Source: Sellimonas caecigallum
GTDB taxonomy: Bacteria; Bacillota; Clostridia; Lachnospirales; Lachnospiraceae
Direction of reading: 5' to 3'
NCBI RefSeq assembly: GCF_019754295.1
Contig: NZ_VIRV01000006.1
Location: 1 to 64,000, forward strand
Length of the DNA: 64,000 nucleotides
Below are positions 52,486 through 61,397 of this stretch, piece by piece. The first letter of the stretch is position 1; each line of letters begins with the position of its first letter. Below the pieces are notes generated by a model. It was not told the DNA's origin, made no database searches, and saw nothing but the letters and a program-made list of their open reading frames with translations. A program made the translations under genes and the position numbers.

Positions 52486-52527
52486 GAAAAATAAAAGCAA
52501 TGCCCTTTCTGTTCAGACATTGCTTTT
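52486..52527 (-). terminator. Intrinsic terminator after the topoisomerase A-subunit gene
   Basis: Arms AAAAGCAATG/CATTGCTTTT (52493-52502, 52518-52527) followed on the minus strand by TTTTATTTTT. It begins 26 bases past the parC stop. The remaining 180 bases up to the transporter start hold no clear promoter. Confidence 0.8.
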
Positions 52528-52553
52528 TACATTCGCTATTATGTTTGTATCAT

Positions 52554-54803
52554 TTATGTTCGCTGCTTTACTCCCTGAGTGTCTCTCTTTCCGATGCGCA
52601 GACGGTTCAGGACCACTTCTTTTTCTTTGTACACTGCCCTTATATCCTCTCCTTCGGAAAATACGAAGGCAGCCTCCACCTCATCTTTTTTCTGCAGCCG
52701 AATTCCACGGACCCCGATGGCTCCTTTTTTCTTTTCAGACACTTCCCCTGCCGGGAACCGGAGGAAATATCCGTTTACAGTCTGGAGAACTACATAGTCT
52801 GCTCCCTGCACCGGACAGACTGTCCGGAGCTCGTCCTCATCCTGCAGCTTTGTAGCTGCGGTAGTTCGTTTAGAGACAATAAATTCTTTTCCGTCCACCA
52901 GTTTGATCATACCGTCCTTCGTGACAAAAAGGAGCTTTTCTTCTCCAAGCAGATCTTCCTGCACGAGAAAGACGATGTCCTCCTTCGTACTGTCAAAGTT
53001 GCTCACATTGTCCACCGGCTGTCCTTTATCCCGAAATCGTCCGTGCGGGAGATCCATAACCTTGATCTGGTGCATCCGCCCCTGTCCGGTAAATAGGCAG
53101 ATCTTTCCGGTATTCATACAGCGGATCACATACCTGTTCTCCGCATCTGCTGCTTCCTTGTTTCTTTCGTAAACCGAAGCGTCTACCGTCTTCGCGTAAC
53201 CAAAGCGGTCCATCAAAAAAACAACTTCCTGCTCTTCGATCTTCTTTTCCTTTAAAACGATCTCCTCAGCATTTTCCAGGGAAGTCTTTCGTTTTACGGC
53301 ATATTCTTTTTTCAGCCGATTCAGATCTTCGATGATGACAGACGACATCTCATCGTAATCATTCAGGATTTTCTCGTATCTGGCAATCTTTTCCACTGTC
53401 TCCTCATGCTCTTTTACAAGCGCTTCCATCTCCAGCCCGATCAGCTTATAAAGACGCATCTCCAGGATTGCTGTCGCCTGGCGCTCTGTAAAGGAAAGGA
53501 GCTTTGCCATCTTTTCGGACACTTTGGTCTTAAAATGGATTGAATCGGTAATGCCGTACATAAGACAAGCCTTGGCATCTTTTACGGAGCGGCTTCCTCT
53601 TAAGATTTCGATGATCAGATCGATCACATCACAGGCTTTTATAAGTCCTTCCTGAACTTCCCGCTTCTCCTGCTCTTTCCTGAGCAGGGTCTGATATTTC
53701 CGTGTGGCAATCTCAAACTGGAAATCCACATGATGCTCTATGATCCTGCGAAGTCCCATCGTCTCCGGACGCCCGTCTGCCACTGCGAGCATATTGACGC
53801 CAAATGTGTCCTCCAGCTTCGTCTTTTTGTAAAGCATATTTTTCAGATTTTCCACATCCGCGTCTTTCTTAACATCGATGACGATCCTGATGCCTTCTTT
53901 GGAGGACTGGTTGGAAATATCGACAATGTCCGACGTCTTCTTTGTTTCCACAAGGGCACACACATCGTTTAAAAATTTCCCGATTCCGCTTCCGATCATC
54001 GTATATGGGATCTCGGAGATCACAAGACGCTTGCGTCCTCCTTTTCCTTCCTCTGTCTCTACTTTCCCGCGGATCTTGATCTTTCCTGTTCCGGTCTCGT
54101 AGATTCCAAGAAGGTCGTCCTGATTGACAACGATCCCCCCTGTAGGGAAGTCCGGTCCTTTGATATATTTCATCAGCTGCTTTGTCGTGATGGCATTGTT
54201 TTTCATATAGGCCTTGACAGCATCGATCACTTCACCCAGGTTGTGTGTAGGAATACTGGTGGCCATTCCAACTGCGATCCCCTCCGCACCGTTTACGAGA
54301 AGATTCGGAAAACGCACTGGCAGTACTTCCGGCTCTTTCTCCGTCTCGTCAAAGTTCGGCACAAAATTTACAATATCCTTGTCCAGATCGGAAAGAAACG
54401 CTTCCTGGGAAATCTTGGCAAGCCTTGCCTCCGTATATCGCATGGCAGCTGCGCCGTCGCCCTCGATGGATCCGAAATTTCCGTGTCCGTCCACAAGTAC
54501 CATCCCTTTTTTAAATTCCTGTGCCATGACAACAAGGGCATCGTAGATGGAGCTGTCCCCGTGAGGATGATATTTACCCATCGTATCCCCGACGATACGG
54601 GCACATTTCCGGTATGGCCTGTCGTAACGGATCCCAAGTTCATACATATCGTAGAGCGTTCTTCTCTGTACCGGTTTCAGGCCGTCCCTCACATCCGGGA
54701 GCGCCCTTGAGATGATCACGCTCATGGCGTAGTCGATATACGATTTTTTCATGACATCCGAATATTCCGTCCGAATGATCTGTTCTCTTTCACTCTGGCT
54801 CAT
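52554..54803 (-). CDS. parC: Type II topoisomerase A subunit, topoisomerase IV-like (ParC)
   Basis: DNA cleavage-rejoining subunit, 749 residues. YIDYAMSVIISRALPDVRDGLKPVQRR opens the core; YHPHGDSSIYDAL is the quinolone region; the catalytic tyrosine lies in AAAMRYTEARL. A long coiled coil and a six-bladed C-terminal domain follow. No clear GyrA box (QRRGGKG) is seen in the C-domain, which favours a decatenating topoisomerase IV over gyrase. Pairs with parE 31 bases upstream. Confidence 0.85.
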   Translation of the reverse strand: MSQSEREQIIRTEYSDVMKKSYIDYAMSVIISRALPDVRDGLKPVQRRTLYDMYELGIRYDRPYRKCARIVGDTMGKYHPHGDSSIYDALVVMAQEFKKGMVLVDGHGNFGSIEGDGAAAMRYTEARLAKISQEAFLSDLDKDIVNFVPNFDETEKEPEVLPVRFPNLLVNGAEGIAVGMATSIPTHNLGEVIDAVKAYMKNNAITTKQLMKYIKGPDFPTGGIVVNQDDLLGIYETGTGKIKIRGKVETEEGKGGRKRLVISEIPYTMIGSGIGKFLNDVCALVETKKTSDIVDISNQSSKEGIRIVIDVKKDADVENLKNMLYKKTKLEDTFGVNMLAVADGRPETMGLRRIIEHHVDFQFEIATRKYQTLLRKEQEKREVQEGLIKACDVIDLIIEILRGSRSVKDAKACLMYGITDSIHFKTKVSEKMAKLLSFTERQATAILEMRLYKLIGLEMEALVKEHEETVEKIARYEKILNDYDEMSSVIIEDLNRLKKEYAVKRKTSLENAEEIVLKEKKIEEQEVVFLMDRFGYAKTVDASVYERNKEAADAENRYVIRCMNTGKICLFTGQGRMHQIKVMDLPHGRFRDKGQPVDNVSNFDSTKEDIVFLVQEDLLGEEKLLFVTKDGMIKLVDGKEFIVSKRTTAATKLQDEDELRTVCPVQGADYVVLQTVNGYFLRFPAGEVSEKKKGAIGVRGIRLQKKDEVEAAFVFSEGEDIRAVYKEKEVVLNRLRIGKRDTQGVKQRT

Positions 54804-54834
54804 GTATCTTCCTCACTTCTTCTTTCTATAACAG

Positions 54835-56757
54835 TTATATATCCAGCTCCGCCTCGCGGGCGTTTTCATAGATAAAAGTCCGTCTCGGGGGTACTTCTGT
54901 TCCCATCAGCATCTCCGTCACGCTGGACGCCATCCTTGCGTCCTCGATCTCTACCCGCTTTAAGATCCTTGTCTTCGGATCCAGCGTCGTCTCCCAAAGC
55001 TGCTGGGCATCCATCTCCCCGAGCCCTTTGTATCTCTGGAGAGTAAACGGTCCGGTCTGACGTTTCCGGTACCTCTCCAGCGCTTTGTCGTCATACAGAT
55101 ACTCTTCTTTCCCCTTCTTTGGCATAGCCTTGTAAAGAGGCGGCATGGCAATATATACATGGCCCTCGTAGATCAGTTCCGGCATAAAGCGGTAAAAAAG
55201 AGTCAGCAGAAGGGTGGAAATATGCGCTCCGTCTACATCTGCATCAGCCATGATGATGATCTTGTCATACCGGAGTTTTGTAATGTCAAAGTCGTTTCCG
55301 TACCCTTCGGAAAACCCACAGCCAAAGGCATTGATCATCGTCTTGATCTCAGCATTGGCAAGGACTTTGTCGATACTTGCCTTCTCCACATTGAGTATCT
55401 TTCCCCGGATCGGGAGGATGGCCTGGTACATGCGGTCTCTGGCAGTCTTTGCGGATCCGCCGGCAGAATCCCCTTCCACAATGAATATCTCACATTTTTT
55501 TGCGTCTCTGCTCTCGCAGTTTGCAAGTTTCCCATTGCTGTCGAAAGAATACTTTTGACGGGTCAGAAGATTCGTCTTTGCCCGTTCTTCCGTCTTCCGG
55601 ATCTTAGCCGCTTTCTCCGCGCAGGCCAGAACATTCTTCAGCACTTCAAGATTCCTGTCAAAATACCGAACGATCTCTTCGCCTGTCACTTTTCCAACAG
55701 CTCTCGACGCATCCTGGTTGTCAAGCTTTGTTTTTGTCTGTCCTTCAAACCGTGGATCCGGATGTTTTACCGAGACAATGGCCGTCATCCCGTTTCGGAT
55801 ATCTGTTCCGGTAAACTTGTCATCCTTCTCTTTCAACACTCCGATCTCTCGCGCATACTGGTTCATGATCGTGGTAAAAGTGGATTTAAATCCGGTAAGA
55901 TGAGTTCCTCCCTCGGCATTATAAATATTGTTGCAGAAGCCCAGAATATTCTCATGAAACTCCGTGACATACTGGAACACAACTTCCACCTCAATCCCTT
56001 CTGCCTCTCCTTTAAAATAGACGGGATCGTGAACTGCTTCACTTTTTTTATTCAGATCTTTTATAAAACCGATCAGCCCGTCCGGCTCATGGTAAGCGAT
56101 ACATTCCTCGGGATCTTTCCGTTTGTCCCTGAAAACGATCGTGAGGGCAGGATTTAAGTACGCCGTCTCGTGAAGCCTGCTTTTGATTTCTTCTTCCCGA
56201 AACCTTGTCTTTTCAAAAATCTCCGCATCCGGCAGGAAATTTACTGTTGTCCCGGTCTTTTTTGTCTTCCCGACAACAGGAAGAAGTCCATCCGAAAGCT
56301 CAACCACCGGCACTCCTCTTTCATACCGGTCATGGTGGATCGCTCCGTCACGGCTGATCTTGACATCCATATATTCGGAAAGCGCATTGACGACGGAGGA
56401 ACCAACCCCATGAAGCCCTCCGCTTGTCTTATACGCAGCATCGTCAAATTTCCCGCCCGCATGCAGCGTCGTGTACACGATGCGGGCAGCGGATACTCCT
56501 TTTTGATGCATACCGACCGGCACTCCCCGTCCATTGTCAGAGACAGTGGCAGACCCGTCTTTTTCCAGCGTCACTTCGATCCGGTCGCCGTAACCTGCAA
56601 GATGCTCATCCACTGCATTGTCAACGATCTCGTACACAAGATGGTTGAGCCCTTTTGTCCCGACACTTCCGATGTACATTCCCGGTCTTTTCCGAACTGC
56701 TTCCAGACCTTCCAGTATCGTTATGCTGTCTGCATCATATGTCACATGATTTGCCAT
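54835..56757 (-). CDS. parE: Type II topoisomerase B subunit, topoisomerase IV-like (ParE)
   Basis: ATPase subunit of 640 residues. GHKL motifs: EIVDNAVDEHLAG, DNGRGVPVG, KTSGGLHGVGSSVVNALS; Toprim motifs: EGDSAGGSAK and DADVDGAHI; end motif RYKGLGEMDAQQLW. YKTSGGLHGVG and the order next to parC are ParE-like; GyrB cannot be wholly excluded without the other pair. Start 56757 has GGGAG 8 bases upstream; an earlier ATG six codons up lacks a site. Confidence 0.88.
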   Translation of the reverse strand: MANHVTYDADSITILEGLEAVRKRPGMYIGSVGTKGLNHLVYEIVDNAVDEHLAGYGDRIEVTLEKDGSATVSDNGRGVPVGMHQKGVSAARIVYTTLHAGGKFDDAAYKTSGGLHGVGSSVVNALSEYMDVKISRDGAIHHDRYERGVPVVELSDGLLPVVGKTKKTGTTVNFLPDAEIFEKTRFREEEIKSRLHETAYLNPALTIVFRDKRKDPEECIAYHEPDGLIGFIKDLNKKSEAVHDPVYFKGEAEGIEVEVVFQYVTEFHENILGFCNNIYNAEGGTHLTGFKSTFTTIMNQYAREIGVLKEKDDKFTGTDIRNGMTAIVSVKHPDPRFEGQTKTKLDNQDASRAVGKVTGEEIVRYFDRNLEVLKNVLACAEKAAKIRKTEERAKTNLLTRQKYSFDSNGKLANCESRDAKKCEIFIVEGDSAGGSAKTARDRMYQAILPIRGKILNVEKASIDKVLANAEIKTMINAFGCGFSEGYGNDFDITKLRYDKIIIMADADVDGAHISTLLLTLFYRFMPELIYEGHVYIAMPPLYKAMPKKGKEEYLYDDKALERYRKRQTGPFTLQRYKGLGEMDAQQLWETTLDPKTRILKRVEIEDARMASSVTEMLMGTEVPPRRTFIYENAREAELDI

Positions 56758-56792
56758 TGTATTCTCCCTTTCCATTTTTTCATACTTTTACC

Positions 56793-56821
56793 AGTGTATC
56801 ACAAACAGACATTCGATTCAA
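56793..56821 (-). promoter_or_regulatory. Sigma-A promoter of parE-parC
   Basis: Minus strand: TTGAAT (56821-56816), 17-base spacer, TACACT (56798-56793), 35 bases before the parE start and just after the spoIIP stop. Confidence 0.65.
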
Positions 56822-56848
56822 GGCAAAAGATTTGTGCCTCTTTTCCCC

Positions 56849-58057
56849 TTATGTGAGTACTCTGGCAAGAGATTCCGCCAGAGGTTCCATGGCATTTTTC
56901 ATCTCCTGCACGGTGTTTGTCTGGGCACCAGCCTCCACAAGAAGCATCTTCGGCACAAGCTGCATGTTGTACCGATAACCTTTGAGATAGATATTTCGCG
57001 TAAAGCCCGGATAATGCTCGTCGGCATCCAGCTTCATCTGAAGAGAAAATGCCAGATTATCCTGGATATACGGGTTGGAAAAATACTGTATATTTCCGTT
57101 GGCACGTGTTCTGCAAAGGCCATTGAAATACATAATCTTTGCCGTCGGTTTACCATTTACTTCTGTTACCAGATGCGTATTTTCATTTACCCCATCTCTA
57201 TGTAAATCGATGACTACTTCAATAGTAGGATTTTCTTTGAGGATTTTCTCCGCCGCAGCTCCGGACAATTCGTACGCCTGGCTTCGATCCAGCTTTCCGT
57301 CGATGATGTCGTAGACGCCTCTGTCATGTATCGTCCCTATCTTATACTTTTCATTCAGAAGCTTTGCCAGGTAATCCCCTATCCCCACGATGGAAGTAGA
57401 GTCATCCCCCTTTACAGAGTCCACGAATGTTTCCTGGGAATGTGTGTGGTAGATGAGAATTTTCGGTCCATCCATCCCTTTTTGAAACTTCATGTCTTTT
57501 GCCAGAAGATTTTTCGCATTAAGCTCCTCGGGGCTTGTCATCGTTGTACTGTCGATCGTATAGTAGTGGCTCGTCAGATATTCATAGTCATTCAGCTTTT
57601 CCCTGTCCACTTTGGCTTGCTGACTCGTCTCCTTGGGCTGCTCCTCTGTAGTCTCCTGATTTTTCTCGATCAGCTTTCCGTTTTCATCTACTTCATTTTC
57701 ATCTTCCGCCTCTTTTTTCAGAAGCATCTCGTACGTTTCCATATCCTCTATCTCTGTCTCCGTCACTTCTTCTGCATTCACATAATCCCCAAGAGGCACC
57801 ATCTGCATAGCCTGGCTTGTGACCCATTCTTTCATGTCCCTCCCACCTTGCTTTCCATAATAGACGAGGGCCGGAAAAACCATGTTCTCCGCACCCTCCT
57901 GTGCTGCCCGTCCTATCCTGTCTCTCATATTATCCCATACGTTCTGGCTGCCGCCAAGGATGATATATCCGCTCACTGCGCACAATGCCCCTCCTACGAG
58001 GAGATTATGAAACCGCATTTTCCGATCCAAACGCCTCACTCCGCTTTCTGTATCCAT
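56849..58057 (-). CDS. spoIIP: Stage II sporulation protein P (amidase/endopeptidase)
   Basis: Peptidoglycan hydrolase of the DMP complex that drives engulfment. 402 residues: one transmembrane helix (about 19-36), an acidic linker and the SpoIIP domain with ILIYHTHSQETFVDS (zinc-binding histidines), VVIDLHRDGV and the end KMLLVEAGAQTNTVQEM. Lies 40 bases after gpr, the conserved gpr-spoIIP pair. Confidence 0.94.
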   Translation of the reverse strand: MDTESGVRRLDRKMRFHNLLVGGALCAVSGYIILGGSQNVWDNMRDRIGRAAQEGAENMVFPALVYYGKQGGRDMKEWVTSQAMQMVPLGDYVNAEEVTETEIEDMETYEMLLKKEAEDENEVDENGKLIEKNQETTEEQPKETSQQAKVDREKLNDYEYLTSHYYTIDSTTMTSPEELNAKNLLAKDMKFQKGMDGPKILIYHTHSQETFVDSVKGDDSTSIVGIGDYLAKLLNEKYKIGTIHDRGVYDIIDGKLDRSQAYELSGAAAEKILKENPTIEVVIDLHRDGVNENTHLVTEVNGKPTAKIMYFNGLCRTRANGNIQYFSNPYIQDNLAFSLQMKLDADEHYPGFTRNIYLKGYRYNMQLVPKMLLVEAGAQTNTVQEMKNAMEPLAESLARVLT

Positions 58058-58097
58058 GTTTTCCGTGTCTTAACACTATATGTCCGGCTGTTCCGTT

Positions 58098-59084
58098 TTA
58101 TTCCGCCGGTTCCTTTCCTGCAAAAAGCATATTGAGCCCCTCTGAGATGGTAAAACTGATCCGTTTTACCGTATCGTCAATATCTTTTGGCGTCACAAAC
58201 ATTCCATTGAGATGGGGAGATATCAGCTCTCTCACAAGCTCATACTTTTCAGCTGCATGATATCCCTGAAGGACGACGCCAACTCCTTTTAACGCTTCGG
58301 AGTGCTCCATCTCTTCCATGAGATTTTCCATCGCGTCATTGACGATCGTGGCCGCATCCACCACAGTAGGAACACCGATGGCGATGACCGGGACTCCCAC
58401 GCTTTCCTGTGTGATAGCATTCCTGTGATTACCCACTCCGGATCCCGGATTGATGCCGGTGTCCGCGATCTGGATCGTCCTGTTCAGGCGTTTGGAGTTT
58501 CTGGCCGCCAGGGCATCCACCGCAATGATCACATCCGGATCCGTCTCTTTTACAACGCCCCTGATGATCTCCACCGTCTCCATTCCTGTCTGTGCCATTA
58601 CCCCAGGGACCAGCGCACTGATCAATGTGACTTCTTCTTTCCCCATGGCATATTTCCCGTATTCCTTTACGATATGTCTTGTGATGTTGAGATTATCAGC
58701 CACATAAGGCCCGAGGGCATCCGGCGTCACATTCCGGTTTCCAAGACCGATGATCAGAACAGACCAGTCTTCCCCTCTTTTTTTACAGTTTTTTCCGTTC
58801 ATCAGTTTCTTTATACAGTCTGCGATCTTTTCGGAAATCTCACTGTGATACTCTTCATCCGGCACCGCCATATTCGGCGCTTCCATCGTGATATATGTCC
58901 CTGCCGGCTTGCCCATCGTCTTTGCCCCGTTTTCCGTCTGGATCCGCACAGTCGTCGTCTTCACTTCCCATTCTTCGTCATATTCTTCTTCCAGGACAAC
59001 TCCCTGTACCTCCACGTTTTCTTCTTCAAACCGTTCCTTGTCCTCCAATGCAAGATCCGTCCGGATACTGTACTTTTCAACCAT
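58098..59084 (-). CDS. gpr: GPR endopeptidase (spore protease)
   Basis: Cleaves small acid-soluble spore proteins at germination; made as a zymogen. 328 residues with IRTDLALE near the N-terminus (autoprocessing region), YITMEAPNM, IIGLGNRNVTPDALGP, ALVPGVMAQTGMET and the DALAARNSKRLNRTIQIADTGINPGSGVGNHR core. Sporulation-specific promoter sequences are not clear enough to call. Confidence 0.95.
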   Translation of the reverse strand: MVEKYSIRTDLALEDKERFEEENVEVQGVVLEEEYDEEWEVKTTTVRIQTENGAKTMGKPAGTYITMEAPNMAVPDEEYHSEISEKIADCIKKLMNGKNCKKRGEDWSVLIIGLGNRNVTPDALGPYVADNLNITRHIVKEYGKYAMGKEEVTLISALVPGVMAQTGMETVEIIRGVVKETDPDVIIAVDALAARNSKRLNRTIQIADTGINPGSGVGNHRNAITQESVGVPVIAIGVPTVVDAATIVNDAMENLMEEMEHSEALKGVGVVLQGYHAAEKYELVRELISPHLNGMFVTPKDIDDTVKRISFTISEGLNMLFAGKEPAE

Positions 59085-59147
59085 GATATTCCCTCGCTTA
59101 CTTTTTTCATTTCCCCTTAGTTTCTCAAAAAAAAATGGAAATATGTA

Positions 59148-59176
59148 TTGACATAATATATTTCCTGGACTAAAAT
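59148..59176 (+). promoter_or_regulatory. Sigma-A promoter of rpsT
   Basis: Plus strand: TTGACA (59148-59153), 17-base spacer, TAAAAT (59171-59176), 83 bases before the rpsT ATG and divergent from gpr. Confidence 0.8.
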
Positions 59177-59190
59177 GAATGAGTATGCTT

Positions 59191-59219
59191 CGTCAGGACG
59201 TCCGTGTCCGGACCTGACG
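59191..59219 (+). promoter_or_regulatory. Hairpin in the rpsT leader
   Basis: CGTCAG pairs with CTGACG and encloses GTCCG-TGTC-CGGAC, together a GC-rich hairpin about 10 bases after the expected start of transcription and 40 bases before the ATG. It has no U-tract, so it is not a terminator. An r-protein leader role is possible. Confidence 0.45.
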
Positions 59220-59259
59220 AGAACGAGAAACGAATTTGCCAAGGTTGGAGGTGTAGGTC

Positions 59260-59523
59260 ATGGCTAACATTAAATCCGCAAAGAAAAGAATTTTAGTTGC
59301 TGAAACTAGAACTGCCAGAAATAAAGCTATCAAATCTAAAGTAAAAACTTGCGTGAAAAAAGTGGAAACAGCTGTTGCTAAGAATGATGCTGCTGCTGCA
59401 AAAGAAGCACTGAGCGTTGCAATTTCTGAAATCAACAAAGCTGGCGGAAAAGGAGTATACCACAAAAATACATGTGGAAGAAAGATTTCCCGTCTCACAA
59501 AAGCTGTTAACTCTATCGCGTAA
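59260..59523 (+). CDS. rpsT: Small ribosomal subunit protein bS20
   Basis: 87-residue, lysine-rich bS20: MANIKSAKKRILVAETRTARNKAIKSKVKT at the start and GVYHKNTCGRKISRLTKAVN near the end. GGAGG stands 9 bases before the ATG. Monocistronic, one of only two plus-strand genes; its position next to gpr is usual in Firmicutes. Confidence 0.96.
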   Translation: MANIKSAKKRILVAETRTARNKAIKSKVKTCVKKVETAVAKNDAAAAKEALSVAISEINKAGGKGVYHKNTCGRKISRLTKAVNSIA

Positions 59524-59553
59524 TCCATATAGTGATATAGTATGACAAAAAAG

Positions 59554-59592
59554 AAAGAACAGTCTCAAACCGTCAGAGCCTGTTCTTTTTTT
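59554..59592 (+). terminator. Intrinsic terminator after rpsT
   Basis: AAAGAACAG pairs with CTGTTCTTT around a 17-base loop, followed by further T residues (59589-59592). Confidence 0.75.
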
Positions 59593-59601
59593 GATGGTAA
59601 A

Positions 59602-59634
59602 CAGGCGCAGAAGCAACGTTGTCTTCTGCGCCTG
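59602..59634 (-). terminator. Hairpin terminator after ilvC
   Basis: Perfect 12-bp arms CAGGCGCAGAAG/CTTCTGCGCCTG with a 9-base loop, 24 bases past the ilvC stop. The U-run on the minus strand is short (TTT). Confidence 0.65.
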
Positions 59635-59658
59635 GCTTTATCATCTTATTTCTTTCTG

Positions 59659-60726
<1,068 letters not shown>

Positions 60727-60749
60727 TCAGCTTTGCTGCATATTACAGT

Positions 60750-61286
60750 CTACAGTCCTTCATACTCTGCTTTCTTCCTCATGATCTCATCAGCGTCCGT
60801 CACATCCTGGCTTCCTCTGGAGAGTCCGGTAATTCCGGTCCTTGCAAGTTCCAGGATCTCATACCCATCCAGAAGATTCAAAAATGCTTCGATCTTTGAC
60901 TGAGCCCCGGTAAGCTCGATGATGAGGGATTCCTTCTCCACATCGATAATCTTAGCACGGAAAACGTCCGCTGTAGCGATGATTCCCGGACGCATCGCCG
61001 CATCCGCTTTGATCTTTACGAGAATCAGCTCTCTGTATACCGATTCCTCATCTTTCAGAAGCTTGATTTCGATCACATCCTCCAGCTTTCTTACCTGCTT
61101 CTCAATCTGTGAAAGAATCATTTCATCTCCGCTTGCCACAACCGTAATTCTTGTAAAACGGTCATCCGCCGTGACACCCGCCGTGATACTGTCAATACTG
61201 TACCCACGTCTGCTGAACAGCCCGGCGATCCGGCTCAATACACCCGGTGTATTATCCACCAGCAAAGAATAAACCTGTTTCCTCAT
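60750..61286 (-). CDS. ilvN: Acetolactate synthase small (regulatory) subunit
   Basis: Confers valine feedback on acetolactate synthase. 178 residues with an ACT domain (SLLVDNTPGVLSRIAGLFSRRGYSIDSI) and a second ACT-like half (ADVFRAKIIDVEKESLIIELTG). The large subunit gene ilvB is not adjacent, so the catalytic subunit must be encoded elsewhere. Confidence 0.94.
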   Translation of the reverse strand: MRKQVYSLLVDNTPGVLSRIAGLFSRRGYSIDSITAGVTADDRFTRITVVASGDEMILSQIEKQVRKLEDVIEIKLLKDEESVYRELILVKIKADAAMRPGIIATADVFRAKIIDVEKESLIIELTGAQSKIEAFLNLLDGYEILELARTGITGLSRGSQDVTDADEIMRKKAEYEGL

Positions 61287-61310
61287 AAACTTACCTCCAC
61301 TTTCATTTTC

Positions 61311-61334
61311 AAAAACAGAGTGCGTTCTGTTTTT
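61311..61334 (-). promoter_or_regulatory. Hairpin in the ilvN leader
   Basis: AAAAACAGA/TCTGTTTTT arms with a 6-base loop, just after the ilvN promoter and before its ribosome site. On the minus strand it ends in a U-run, so it could act as a weak terminator or attenuator for transcripts entering ilvN. Confidence 0.4.
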
Positions 61335-61336
61335 TT

Positions 61337-61365
61337 ATTGTAACAACGAATCACACTTTTGTCAA
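61337..61365 (-). promoter_or_regulatory. Sigma-A promoter of ilvN-ilvC
   Basis: Minus strand: TTGACA (61365-61360), 17-base spacer, TACAAT (61342-61337), 51 bases before the ilvN ATG. Confidence 0.8.
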
Positions 61366-61397
61366 GTAAAGAAATAAAGAAAAAACAAACTTTTCTT

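Noticed and set aside
52307-52490. Promoter for the AEP transporter frame (TTTACA..TGATAG or TATTATAA)
   Set aside because: No pair of hexamers with acceptable match and spacing; left uncalled.
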